DNA from: SIAF01 sp046152955
GTDB lineage: Bacteria > Planctomycetota > Planctomycetia > Planctomycetales > Planctomycetaceae
Assembly (NCBI GenBank): GCA_046152955.1
Contig: JBJXGA010000457.1
Location: 1 to 64,000, forward strand
DNA: 64,000 nucleotides
Direction: 5' to 3'
Of this stretch, positions 46,801 through 53,959 are shown in pieces (within the stretch, counting starts at the first letter, position 1; every line of letters begins with the position of its first letter). The notes below the pieces were generated by a model. It was not told the origin of the DNA. It saw only the letters and a list, made by a program, of their open reading frames with translations, and searched no databases. The position numbers were made by a program, and so were the translations under genes.

Positions 46801-49800
46801 GCGTGCTGTTGGGGAATGGAAACGGCACTTTTCTCGCGCCTGTGTCGTACTATTCGGGAAGTGTTCCGTATGCTCTTTCTGCCGCCGACTTCAACGGCGA
46901 CGGCATTGCGGATCTGGCAGTCGCCAATTACGGCAACAATGCCGTGACCATCTTCCGCGGCAACGGCAACGGGACGTTTCAGATCCCTGTTTCATACACA
47001 GTCGGAACCTATCCGAGTTCGGCGCGCATCGCCGACATGAACGGCGACGGCAAGCTCGACGTGGTCGTCGGGAACAGCTATGCCAGTTCGGTCAGCGTGC
47101 TTCTGGGGAACGGCGACGGCACGTTCCACAGCGCGCTGGATTTTGCGACGGACTTTGGACCGTACTCCGCGACGATCGGTGATTGGGACGGCAACGGCAC
47201 GCTCGATCTGGCAAGCGCGAACTATTACAGCAACAGCGTGAACGTGCTCCTCAATCTGGCCGCTCCGGCAAACCCGCACCTGTCCCTCGATGTTCCAGCC
47301 AGCGCCGTGCTCGGCGATTCGTTCGACGTCACCGTCACGGCGCTCGACGGCAATAGCGCGGTGGCGACCGGCTTTGCCGGCACAGTGCATTTCCGCAGCA
47401 GCGATCGCTTTGCCGGTTTGCCGGCAGATTACACGTTCATTCCGACTGACGCCGGAGTGAAAACGTTCAGTGTCACCCTGATCACGATTGGCACTCAGAC
47501 GGTCAGTGCCGGGCTGGTCGGAAGCGCCGGAATCGTCGCCGGCCGAACTGTAATCGTCGCTTCGCCGCCGACTGCCGACGCGGGGGGCGACTACCTGGTC
47601 GCCGAAGGGCGAACCGTCACGCTCGATGCTTCCGGCAGTACTGATCCGCAACAAGCCACCGGCACTCTGATCTATGAATGGGATCTCGACAGCGACGGCC
47701 TGTTTGGCGAGACGGGACCGTCGGCGGCGCGCGGAAATGAAGTGGGAATCTCTCCCACGTTCCGAGCTCCCCTGGTGGGCGCTGCGACGCTGTATTCTGT
47801 CGATCTGCGCGTCACGAACAGCGCCAACCTGACCAGTTCGGCCACGACTCATGTCATGGTCACTGACGTTGATCCAACGCGGACGCCGCAGCCATTGACC
47901 GCAGACGACGAGGCAGTAAGTCAAAATGGATGGTATCCCTCGACGCTTCATCTAATCCCCAAAGTGGCCAGTAATGCCGGCGGTCGGTATGCCGTCACCT
48001 GGGCGACGCAAACAAACGGCAACGGCATTCCGTTTGGAATTGCCGCGAGGATTTATGGCGCCCAAGGCCAGGCAATCACTGGCGAGTTCACGGCCGACAC
48101 TCTCAACCATTTGATTGACCACCACGATAGCCCGGCAGTGGCCGTTGCCGGAGACGGCCGAGTGACGTTGGCTTGGCAGGTGTGGGGCGGCGACGCCCAT
48201 CAGTGGGGAATTCGGGCTCGCCGGTTCGACGCCACTGGTGCGGCCATCGACGGCGGCGATTGGACCGTCAACCAGCATCAGTACGGCGACCAAGCCGGAT
48301 TCATCGGCCTGGATGCTACCGAGGATGGACGGTTCGCTCTGACGTGGAGCGACCATGCCTGGGACGGTTCTGGATCTGCAGTTATCGCCGATCTGTTTGC
48401 CTCGGACGCCACCGCAGTGACCGGCGACGCGCAAGTCAACAGTACCACCGCGGGGCACCAGGGCTACGCAGACCTGGCGATGACGCCGGACGGTGGTTTC
48501 GTCGTCGTCTGGACGAGTTACGGCCAGGATGCCAGCGCCGGAGGCGTTTACGCTCAGCGATTCGATTTCATGGGGCAGCGGTTGGGAAGTGAGTTCCGCG
48601 TCAATACGACCACAGCCGGCGACCAGTCGCTTCCCCGAGTTGGCGTCGGACCAGACGGAGGGTTCGTCGTCGCCTGGCAGGGAGTCGATCAGGACGGCGA
48701 CGGGTACGGAATCTTTGCCCAACGCTATGACGCTGACGGCGCCACTCTGGGGGGCGAGTTTCGCGTCAACTCCCAAGTCGTGGCCAACCAGTACAGTCCA
48801 GCCATCGCTGTCGACGGCGATAGCAGCTTTGTCGTCGTGTGGACCAGCGACGGTCAGGACGGAGATGGCAGTGGGATTTACGCACAACGTTACAAAGGTG
48901 ACGGGAGTGTCGACGGTGAGGAATTCCGGGTCAACAACTACACAACAGGTCACCAGGTTCCCCCGGGGGTCGCCTTTACCCGGGATGGCGCTTTCGTCGT
49001 CGTTTGGATCGACAAGGCTCGTTTCGGCGGCTACAGCGGCGTTTTTATGAGGCGGTTCGGCGAAGAAACCGCCAATCTTCCACCACAGGTCAGCGCCGGC
49101 GGGCCGTATTCAGTTGCGGAAGGGGCTGCGCTCACTCTCGACGCATCGGCTTCATCTGACCCCGATTTCGATCCCCTGACCTACTCGTGGGATGTCAACG
49201 GCGACGATACGTTCGGCGACGCCGGTGGAGTGAACCCAACATTAACGTGGGCACAGCTTCAAGCGCTCGGCATTAACGACGGTCCGAACTTGTTGAACAT
49301 CAAAGTGCGCGTCGACGACGGCCAAGGGCACGTCGTCGATTCGCCCGCCGTTCTCCTGACCGTCGTCAACACGCCGCCGACGATTGCACTCTCGGGCGCG
49401 GCCAGCGTCGCGGAGCGATCGCTGTACACGCTGACGCTCGGCGCCGTGACCGACCCCGGAGCCGACACGGTGACCAGTTACATCGTCCACTGGGGAGACG
49501 GCACGTCCGACACGTATGCGTCGCCCGGCGATGTGACGCACACATACGCCGACGGCCGGCTCAATCCGGGCGAGAGTGAGCTCGTCGCGACCGTCAATGC
49601 CCTCAACGACTCGTTCATCACCGACGCGGCGGGGCTCGGTGGCCCCAACAGTCCACATGGGCTGGAATGGAATCTCTGGTCGATCAACTACTTCACGCCG
49701 GGAGGCGGTGGCTCGCTGGCGACACGTCCAATGTTCCATTTTGACCTCTCGCAATATGCCGGCCAAACCGCCACCGGCAACGCCACGTTCCGGGCGTACA

Positions 49801-52718
49801 TCGTGGGACCGGACAACCCTGTCTACTATCACGGCGACAGCCGCCGGGTCGATCTCTATCAATTGACGCAGCCTTGGGATGACCAGAGCGTGACGTGGAA
49901 CACTCGCCCGAACGCTTCCTACCTCGATTCGCAGTGGATCCAGTTCGTCGGCGGCGACCACCGCTACGTGGAATGGACGATCCCGCAGTCGGTTGTGCAG
50001 TCGTGGCTGGACGATCCGTCGTCGAACCAGGGAGTGATGATTGTCAACGAGCTCCCCGACGCGTTCGTGTATGATCTCGTCTTCGCCTCGGTCGAGCATC
50101 CCGGGAATTTCCCGGCGCAAATCGACCTCTCGGTCACCGGACTGACGACAATCAGCGTCGATCTGGTCGACGAGGACGGCACGCATGGAAATGCAGGGAG
50201 CTTTGACGTGCGGGTCGAAAACGTGGCTCCCACCGCCACGCTCAGCGGGCCGACCACTGGCGTGCGTTACCAGTCCCGGAGCTTTGTCTTCGGCGCCACC
50301 GACATTGCCCCCGCGGACCAGGCCGGAAGCTTTACGTATCACATCGACTGGGACGGAGACGGCCTCGTCGACCAGACCGTCATCGGACCCGATGGCTCGC
50401 TGGTTAGCCACACGTGGGGCGTTGCCGGCTCGTACACGGTTCGCGTCATTGCCGAAGACAAAGATGGCGGACAGAGCAGCCCGGTCAGCCAGAGCATCAC
50501 CATCAGCGCCATCGAGATCCAGGGAGGCGATCTGGCGGTGGGGGGGACTGCCGGCGACGACGTCTTCACGTTCAGCCCAGGCGCTACTGCCGGCCAGATC
50601 GTCGCCGTTGTCAACGGCGCCAATCTGGGTTCGTTTATGCCCACGGGAGCAGTGCGGATTTATGGCGGTCCGGGTAGCGATTCTGTGACAGTCCGCGGCA
50701 ACAGCTCAGCCGACCCCTTCGAGATCCGGACCGACGAAATCCGCCGTGCCGGCCTCCCCTACCTGGGCGACCTGGTGGAACACTGGACTGCCGACGGCCT
50801 GGGTGGTGCGGACACCTTCACCTATCATGATGGCGCCGTCACGCTTCTGGGGGGGACTGGCACCGACGAGTTGATTGCCGCCAACGGAGGAGCGAATACC
50901 TGGCAGATCACCGGTAGCAATTCCGGCACACTGAACGGCATCGTCTCGTACTCCGCCATCGAGCGCCTGACAGGGGGCGCCGGCGATGACACATTCATTT
51001 TTGCGGCGGCCGGCTCGGTCGCCAGCATGATTAACGCCGACGGCGGGGTCGATACGCTCGACTACTCGGCTGTCGGCACCAACGTTAGCGTCAGCCTTCG
51101 CGGCGGTACAGCCACGAAGACCGGGGGTATCTCGGGGATCGACGCATTGATCGGAGGCTCTGGGATCGACACGCTCACGGCGTATAACACGATCAACACC
51201 TGGACTCTGGCCGGAACCAATGCCGGCAATATCAATGGATCGTTCCCTTTTACCGGCGTCGAGAACCTGACGGGGGGAACGGCCGTTGACAGTTTCATCT
51301 TTGTGCCGGGTGTCGTGGTCTCGGGGACCGTCAATGGCGGCGGCGAAGTTGACGAGCTGATTTCCGCTGCTGGTGGTGCGAACATCTGGCAGATCACCGG
51401 TGCCAACGCCGGCCTGCTGAATGGCGCTATCTCGTTCGCCAGCATTGCGCGGCTGACGGGGGGGGCTGGCGACGATACATTCGTCTTCGCCGCGGCCGGT
51501 TCCGTCGGAAGCACCATTACCGCCGATGGGGGGGTCGATACGCTCGACTATTCCGCCGTAAGCACAAATGTCAGCGTCGTCCTTCGGTCAGGCACGGCCA
51601 CGAAGACCGGCGGCATCTCGGGGATTGACATTCTGATCGGAGGTACCGGGATCGATACGCTCACGGCGCTGAACACCGTCAACACCTGGTCTCTAACCGG
51701 CGGCAATGCCGGGAATATCAACGGAGCCTTCACGTTTTCCGGCGTCGAGAACCTGACGGGGGGAACGGCAGCCGATAACTTCGTCTTTTTGCCTGGCGGT
51801 TCGGTGGCGGGAATCGTCAACGGCGGCGGCGGCAGCGACACACTCGACTACAGCAGCTACGGCAGCGCCGTCAGCGTCAACCTGTTGCCGCGGACCGCGA
51901 CAGCCCTTGGAACCTTCTCGAGTATCTCCACACTCGTCGGAAGTTCGGCCTTTGACACCCTGACCGGCGACAACGCCAACCGCACCTGGTCGCTTTCGGG
52001 CGCCGATGCCGGGACAGTGGCCGGTTTCGCCTTCACGAGTTTTGAGAATTTGACCGGCGGCACCGGCAATGAAATCTTCCGTTTTGCCGCCGCAGCCAGC
52101 ATCAGCGGTCTGATCAGCGCAGGTGGCGGTGCCGACACGCTGGACTACACTCTCTGGTCGACCGCAGTCACGGCCAACCTGACGACCGGTGTGGCCTCGG
52201 CGACGGGAGGAGTGAGCGCAATTCGCAACGTCACTGGCGGCAGCGGGGCCGACACGCTGATCGGCGACGCGGCCGGCAACACGCTCTCGGGCAACAACGG
52301 CGACGACCTGATCCTGGGGAGCGGCGGCGATGACGACCTCGCCGGCGGCGGCGGCCGCGATCTGATTTTCGGAGGAAGCGGCGCCGACACGCTCGACGGG
52401 GGCGGTGCCGATGACGTGCTGTTTGGCGGTCTGATCGCCTACCTGAACGAGGGGACAGGCGCTGTTGACGCGGCGGCGCTGACTGCGATTCGCGACGAAT
52501 GGTCACGTACGGATCTAAGTTACGCCGCACGCATCGCCCATTTGACCAGCGGTGAAGGCCTGAATGGATTCTTCCTTCTGAACGCGGCGACACTGCTGGA
52601 CGACAGCATGATCGATACACTGTTTGGTCGTGGTGGCCGCGACTGGTTCCTCGCCGCGCTGATCGATCTCATCCAGGATCAGAACCTGGGGGGCACGGAG
52701 ACCGTGACGTTGATTTGA
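37878..52718 (+). CDS. Giant surface protein: LEPR-XLL-like N-terminus, SBBP, FG-GAP/VCBS, Ig-like, PKD, DNRLRE and RTX repeats
   Basis: About 4,946 aa. The start MRFASFLCRIKAL follows ACGGAG by about 10 nt; in-frame starts at 37836 (TTG) and 37851 are alternatives. A basic N-terminus leads to VLECRTLLSG, the planctomycete LEPR-XLL-type motif. Then come SBBP-like repeats (38060-39490, DFDPG strands), an FG-GAP block (39500-40515), five FG-GAP/Ig-like units (see the repeat feature), PKD-like domains (47560-47880, 49085-49600, 50150-50515), a beta-rich block with YAQRFD-type repeats (47935-49065), a DNRLRE domain (49600-50140) and an RTX-type calcium-binding end (GGSGADTLDGGGADD, to 52440) with a planctomycete C-terminal tail. 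DFNGDG motifs should bind Ca. It is likely secreted by a type I-like route or cell-wall bound; adhesion is inferred. It shares an upstream element with the kinase. Confidence 0.9.
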   Translation: MRFASFLCRIKALLANSLHGRRAVRQKSGSEFGLTRGRSRRNEWALTYAQAQVLECRTLLSGDFAWGAGWGSTGLDFGAAVATDPAGSAYTMGCFSGTVDFDPGPVTFNLTAPTAQAMFVCKLDAAGEFVWADVLGGQLSTTTDTTSTGQGIAVDVSGNVYVTGMFQATADFDPGPGEFLLATANPDPQSQPGHADLDVFVAKLDSAGNFVWAKSMGGGGFDVGLGIAVDASGSVYTSGWTEGGDFDPGAGTFSLPTAGFSAFVSKLDSSGEFAWAASAGPRSQGGWGIALDTAGNVLTTGEFQGTVDFDPGLGTFELTSTTGPGDSDVFVWKLDNSGNFIWAKSLGGTLPDQGRDIAVDGFGNVYTTGYFTGTADFDPGAGTFELSNGATTGHPGHSDAFVSKLDAAGDFVWARHVENAGADVGLGIALDNFGNVYSAGYFQGAGDFDPAVSTFNLSSAGDYDAFVWKLDTTGDLVWARHMGGTASDHSYAIAVDESGNVLTTGVFGATADFDPEPSTFNLASAGAADAFVSKLYAVLPLSFGPPIPLPPAPVTGTFGASGDLNGDGLVDLTFVNADNSVGVLLGNGNGEFRLGLSSPTGASPSHTAIADFNFDGKLDLAASNASGDSLSIFLGNGDGTFSPATTLPAGDYTFGVTTGHFNADSFIDIATSNYFGDSVTVFINNGDGSFQSGIGYTAGNGASNVECADLDNDGKTDLVTANSDENTVAILYGNGDGTFEPPVPLAAGAYTYDLVAVDFDGDGDKDLAAVNYYSASLSVFMNQGERAFESAVNVSIGSNPNAIRPGDFNNDGVIDLAMSCYGSGAMAVLAGNGNGTFQAPLYLPLTGVQGVATGDFDGNGTTDIAGSSANPGPAVWLSLSVPADPHLAVSVPNSAALGASFEVTVTALDSNEQVATAFTGAVHFRSSDRFAGLPADYTFTAEDNGMHTFSVTLNTGGGQTISATLVDAPGIVAGKLTTVTLPPANFGPPTTLADTGAAYSIGSGDFNEDGIVDLATGNYGTSSLNIFLGNGDGTYRPPVAYTIGGYPSSVEVGDLDGDGHLDLATGTYSGHTLAAIFGNGDGTFGDLRSWSYGYDPVDVAMADMNGDHRLDLVSANYWNPGGSVTVILGGPGRTFETPQYFASGSGANGVHVADFNEDGKLDVATADYQAYTLSILLGDGTGTLGSPTAYSAGANAAAIAGGDFNADGHWDLAVSNINEPGYSNGNTISVFFGNGNGSFQSAVNYVMESSPSGVVAADVNGDGIVDLLAALRFTDKLAVLSGNGDGTFQNAALFATGVTPYDVLVDDLDGNGTPDVATTNYSATVSLLFNQAAPANPHLAVTVPASSAFGASFDVTVTALDSNDQVATGFMGALHFRSSDRFAGLPADYTFTAEDNGVHTFTVTLNSGGSQTVSASLVGSPAIVAGKDVDVILPTLTFGASISYAVGSGPSDATSGDFNSDGVLDLAVTEWSSGGVRVLRGQGDGTFGDPRFFATGSSTYSVLSADFNGDGRADISATNVGSNTLTILLGTGDGNFQTSVAYATGGQPYRQALGDFNDDGKLDLVTANYASNSVSVFLGNADGTFQNALHFTAGTGAVGVAVGDFNGDNKQDLATADITGYTISVLLGNGNGTFLAPVSYASGTYPEALSAADFNGDGDLDLAVANYGNNAIAIFRGNGDGTFQGPVSYTVGTYPNSAHVADLNSDGELDVVAGNSYDSLVSVLLGNGDGTFETAQNFATDFGPYTAIVGDWDGNGTPDLATANYYSNSVGILLNVAAPASPHLAVTVPASVAPGVSFEVTVTALDGNNVVAAEFIGTVHFGSSDRFAGLPGNYTFTAEDNGAHAFSVTLNSGGSQTVTASLVGTPGIVAGKAVSVEPTAVAFGPMSSFSVPGGPIAVTGGDFDEDGILDLVTADISTGYLSFHLGNGDGTYRNNVRSDYVGGTPYTAVTGDFNLDGHVDVATVTFYGQTMVVLFGRGDGTFSNPVIHGVSSYPSAISVGYFNNDSLPDLVTANYGTSTVSVFLNAGNNTFEAPRYAGSGSGTGGVEVGDFNSDGMLDAVTGNYWAHTMTVLLGSGDGNLAAVASYSSGANPFFVKVADLDRDARLDVVVVNTSEQYAASPGSVSVFYGDGAGAFQPAEVYAADSDPYGLEIADLNQDGSLDLLYSGSNTGRLSVLLGTGDRNPFQGPTYLPVTGGDYDVYIADVDGNGTPDVLDTNVWEYSVQVLLSTAAPANPHLAISVPASKPRGMPFEVTVTALDGSNDVATDFTGTIHFRSSDRFAGLPDDYTFTAEDNGVHTFTVALNSGGDQTVSASLVGSTGIVAGKLVSVTLPPVSFGPPSTIADTGASYAIGSGDFNEDGIVDLATGNYGTSSLNIFLGNGDGSYRAPAAYTIGGYPSSVAVGDLDGDGHLDLATGTYSGHTLAVIFGNGDGTFADLRTWSHGYDPSFVKMADMNGDNRLDLVSSNYWNPGGSVMVILRGAGRTFEAPQDFAGGSGGAGLEVADFNEDGKLDVATANYQANTLSILLGDGAGGLGTPTTYGAGINAGWVTGGDFNGDGHRDLAVSNVNELGYAGGNTISVFLGYGNGQFRSAVNYMPGSAPSEIVAADVNGDGIDDLLTVLRFTNELAVLSGNGDGTFQDAVTFATGVNPYGVLVADFDGNGTPDVATANYSGASVSLLFSQAAPANPHLAMDVPASAVLGDSFDVTVTALDGDNDVIAGFTGTVHFGSSDRFAGLPADYTFTAEDSGAHTFSVTLNTGSNQTVSAILVGSQGIVAGESVAVTLPALAFDSSVSYAAGGGPTDVNSGDFNGDGIMDLAVAEFSTGGVRVLRGNGDGTFGNPVFYPTGSRTYTVLSADFNGDGHADLAATNRDSNTLSILMGNGDGTFQAAVAYSTGVTPHLLAIGYLNGDSVPDLVTANYGSSSVSVFLGNSDGTLQIAQQFAAGAGALGVTVGDFNGDNKQDLATADYAGNTISVLLGNGNGTFLAPVSYYSGSVPYALSAADFNGDGIADLAVANYGNNAVTIFRGNGNGTFQIPVSYTVGTYPSSARIADMNGDGKLDVVVGNSYASSVSVLLGNGDGTFHSALDFATDFGPYSATIGDWDGNGTLDLASANYYSNSVNVLLNLAAPANPHLSLDVPASAVLGDSFDVTVTALDGNSAVATGFAGTVHFRSSDRFAGLPADYTFIPTDAGVKTFSVTLITIGTQTVSAGLVGSAGIVAGRTVIVASPPTADAGGDYLVAEGRTVTLDASGSTDPQQATGTLIYEWDLDSDGLFGETGPSAARGNEVGISPTFRAPLVGAATLYSVDLRVTNSANLTSSATTHVMVTDVDPTRTPQPLTADDEAVSQNGWYPSTLHLIPKVASNAGGRYAVTWATQTNGNGIPFGIAARIYGAQGQAITGEFTADTLNHLIDHHDSPAVAVAGDGRVTLAWQVWGGDAHQWGIRARRFDATGAAIDGGDWTVNQHQYGDQAGFIGLDATEDGRFALTWSDHAWDGSGSAVIADLFASDATAVTGDAQVNSTTAGHQGYADLAMTPDGGFVVVWTSYGQDASAGGVYAQRFDFMGQRLGSEFRVNTTTAGDQSLPRVGVGPDGGFVVAWQGVDQDGDGYGIFAQRYDADGATLGGEFRVNSQVVANQYSPAIAVDGDSSFVVVWTSDGQDGDGSGIYAQRYKGDGSVDGEEFRVNNYTTGHQVPPGVAFTRDGAFVVVWIDKARFGGYSGVFMRRFGEETANLPPQVSAGGPYSVAEGAALTLDASASSDPDFDPLTYSWDVNGDDTFGDAGGVNPTLTWAQLQALGINDGPNLLNIKVRVDDGQGHVVDSPAVLLTVVNTPPTIALSGAASVAERSLYTLTLGAVTDPGADTVTSYIVHWGDGTSDTYASPGDVTHTYADGRLNPGESELVATVNALNDSFITDAAGLGGPNSPHGLEWNLWSINYFTPGGGGSLATRPMFHFDLSQYAGQTATGNATFRAYIVGPDNPVYYHGDSRRVDLYQLTQPWDDQSVTWNTRPNASYLDSQWIQFVGGDHRYVEWTIPQSVVQSWLDDPSSNQGVMIVNELPDAFVYDLVFASVEHPGNFPAQIDLSVTGLTTISVDLVDEDGTHGNAGSFDVRVENVAPTATLSGPTTGVRYQSRSFVFGATDIAPADQAGSFTYHIDWDGDGLVDQTVIGPDGSLVSHTWGVAGSYTVRVIAEDKDGGQSSPVSQSITISAIEIQGGDLAVGGTAGDDVFTFSPGATAGQIVAVVNGANLGSFMPTGAVRIYGGPGSDSVTVRGNSSADPFEIRTDEIRRAGLPYLGDLVEHWTADGLGGADTFTYHDGAVTLLGGTGTDELIAANGGANTWQITGSNSGTLNGIVSYSAIERLTGGAGDDTFIFAAAGSVASMINADGGVDTLDYSAVGTNVSVSLRGGTATKTGGISGIDALIGGSGIDTLTAYNTINTWTLAGTNAGNINGSFPFTGVENLTGGTAVDSFIFVPGVVVSGTVNGGGEVDELISAAGGANIWQITGANAGLLNGAISFASIARLTGGAGDDTFVFAAAGSVGSTITADGGVDTLDYSAVSTNVSVVLRSGTATKTGGISGIDILIGGTGIDTLTALNTVNTWSLTGGNAGNINGAFTFSGVENLTGGTAADNFVFLPGGSVAGIVNGGGGSDTLDYSSYGSAVSVNLLPRTATALGTFSSISTLVGSSAFDTLTGDNANRTWSLSGADAGTVAGFAFTSFENLTGGTGNEIFRFAAAASISGLISAGGGADTLDYTLWSTAVTANLTTGVASATGGVSAIRNVTGGSGADTLIGDAAGNTLSGNNGDDLILGSGGDDDLAGGGGRDLIFGGSGADTLDGGGADDVLFGGLIAYLNEGTGAVDAAALTAIRDEWSRTDLSYAARIAHLTSGEGLNGFFLLNAATLLDDSMIDTLFGRGGRDWFLAALIDLIQDQNLGGTETVTLI
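40519..47560 (+). repeat. Five tandem 1.34-1.36 kb FG-GAP/Ig-like coding units in A-B-C-A'-B' order
   Basis: Six Ig-like spacers (motif HFRSSDRFAGLP, with position marker HLA at 40533, 41889, 43224, 44583, 45942, 47277) bracket five units of 1356, 1335, 1359, 1359 and 1335 bp. Units 1 and 4 are alike (IGSGDFNEDGIVDLATGNYG), units 2 and 5 are alike (SGGVRVLRG / TGGVRVLRG), and unit 3 is distinct. All are in frame. Confidence 0.9.
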
Positions 52719-52801
52719 CTTGAGGGTTGATTCTCAAACGGCGCGTTTGCGGTATGATGGTCCCAGGGTTGTCTCATCCCACAATTCCTGGGACCAATTT
52801 C

Positions 52802-53692
52802 ATGCGCTGGAAGACCGCACTGCATTCCGTCAGTTACGCCGGCGTTTGGCCGGGACAGGTCCGGCTGTCGCTGGACGATTTCCTTGAGAAGGCCCAATCA
52901 CTGGGGTACGACGCGGTGATGCTGATGGCCAAACGGCCGCATCTGTCGCTGCTCGACGTCTCCTCTGCCGAGCGCAGCCGACTGCGAGACAAGCTCGACA
53001 CGCTGGGGCTGCAAGTCGCCTGCCTGGCGGGTTACACCGACTTCTGCCTGGGGAGCGAGCGCCCCGACATTCCGGCGCGCGAGATGCAAATCCTGTACGT
53101 GACGGAGCTGGCTCGGCTGGCGCGCGATCTTCGGGCTCCCCTGATCCGCGTCTTCACCGGATACTCCTGCCCAGGGGTCAGCCTCGACCAGAGCTGGAAC
53201 TGGTGCATCGAGGCGCTCCGCGAGTGCGCGCGGCGCGCCGCCGAATTCGGCGTCACCATCGGCGTGCAGAATCACCACGATACGGCGGTCCATCATGAGA
53301 GTCTGCGCGACCTGCTGGATGATATTGGAGAACCCAACTGCCAGGCGATGTTCGACGCCTGGGCGCCGGCGCTGCAGGGATGCGATCTGGCCGAAGCGGT
53401 CCGCAGCCTGGGGCCGCGCATCGTCCATACGACTGTCGCCGACTACGTCCGTCGCCCGCGCTTCACCTATGTCCCGCCGCTGGTCAATTACGTCCGCGAC
53501 ACCGACGCCATCCGCGCCGTGCCCATGGGGACCGGATTCATCGATTACCGGACGTTCTTCCGGTCGCTGGAGGAAACCGGTTACACCGGCTATGTCGCCT
53601 ATGAAATGTGCTCCCCGCTGCGGGGCGGCGGCAGCGAGGCGAATCTGGATCGGTGCGCGAAGCGGTTTTTGGAGTACATGGCCGAACTTTGA
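52802..53692 (+). CDS. Sugar phosphate isomerase/epimerase (AP endonuclease 2-like TIM barrel)
   Basis: Protein of 296 aa. The start MRWKTALHSVSYAGVWP leads directly into the first strand. The barrel shows FLEKAQSLGYDAVMLMAKRPHL, IRVFTGYSCPG, GVTIGVQNHHDT (metal-site His) and a C-terminal GYTGYVAYEMCSPLRGGGS. The metal-binding Glu/His set of the xylose-isomerase-like TIM barrel is present, so an isomerase or epimerase acting on a sugar, or a related lyase, is likely. Substrate unknown. No signal peptide; cytoplasmic. A TATGAT-like -10 lies 43 bp upstream, and a short CAAACG-GCG-CGTTTG hairpin separates it from the giant gene. It does not seem co-transcribed with either neighbour. Confidence 0.85.
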   Translation: MRWKTALHSVSYAGVWPGQVRLSLDDFLEKAQSLGYDAVMLMAKRPHLSLLDVSSAERSRLRDKLDTLGLQVACLAGYTDFCLGSERPDIPAREMQILYVTELARLARDLRAPLIRVFTGYSCPGVSLDQSWNWCIEALRECARRAAEFGVTIGVQNHHDTAVHHESLRDLLDDIGEPNCQAMFDAWAPALQGCDLAEAVRSLGPRIVHTTVADYVRRPRFTYVPPLVNYVRDTDAIRAVPMGTGFIDYRTFFRSLEETGYTGYVAYEMCSPLRGGGSEANLDRCAKRFLEYMAEL

Positions 53693-53756
53693 CGGCGGGC
53701 GAAACGAGCGAGATTCACTGGGCGACTGTTCACCAGCGACCAGCGAGCGCGGACCG

Positions 53757-53858
53757 CCTCCGCTCAGCTTGTCTGAGCGGGGCGACGCCTGATTGGTACC
53801 AAACCAGGAAGGAATGTCGGCAGCTCTCCGTCGAAATTGTCTCGACGGAAGCACGCCT
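53757..53858 (+). repeat. Two-hairpin interspersed repeat, copy 2
   Basis: CCGCTCAG-CTTGT-CTGAGCGG (53760-53780) and, 67 bp on, TCCGTCGA-AATTGTC-TCGACGGA (53827-53849) followed by AGCACGCCT. Same order and spacing as copy 1 at 7015-7114. It fills most of the gap before gcvT; nothing else is seen there. Confidence 0.8.
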
Positions 53859-53959
53859 ACCACAGAGTCGGCGTTGCCGCGCGGCACAGCGTGGGTCGCG
53901 GAAAAGCGAATCCCGAACCGCTTGTGGGAGATGGAATCCGTAGAAGCAAAGTTGTCCCG

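Noticed and set aside
52735..52752. CAAACG-GCG-CGTTTG as terminator of the giant gene
   Set aside because: Only 6-bp arms and no T-run follow; it may equally be part of the next promoter.
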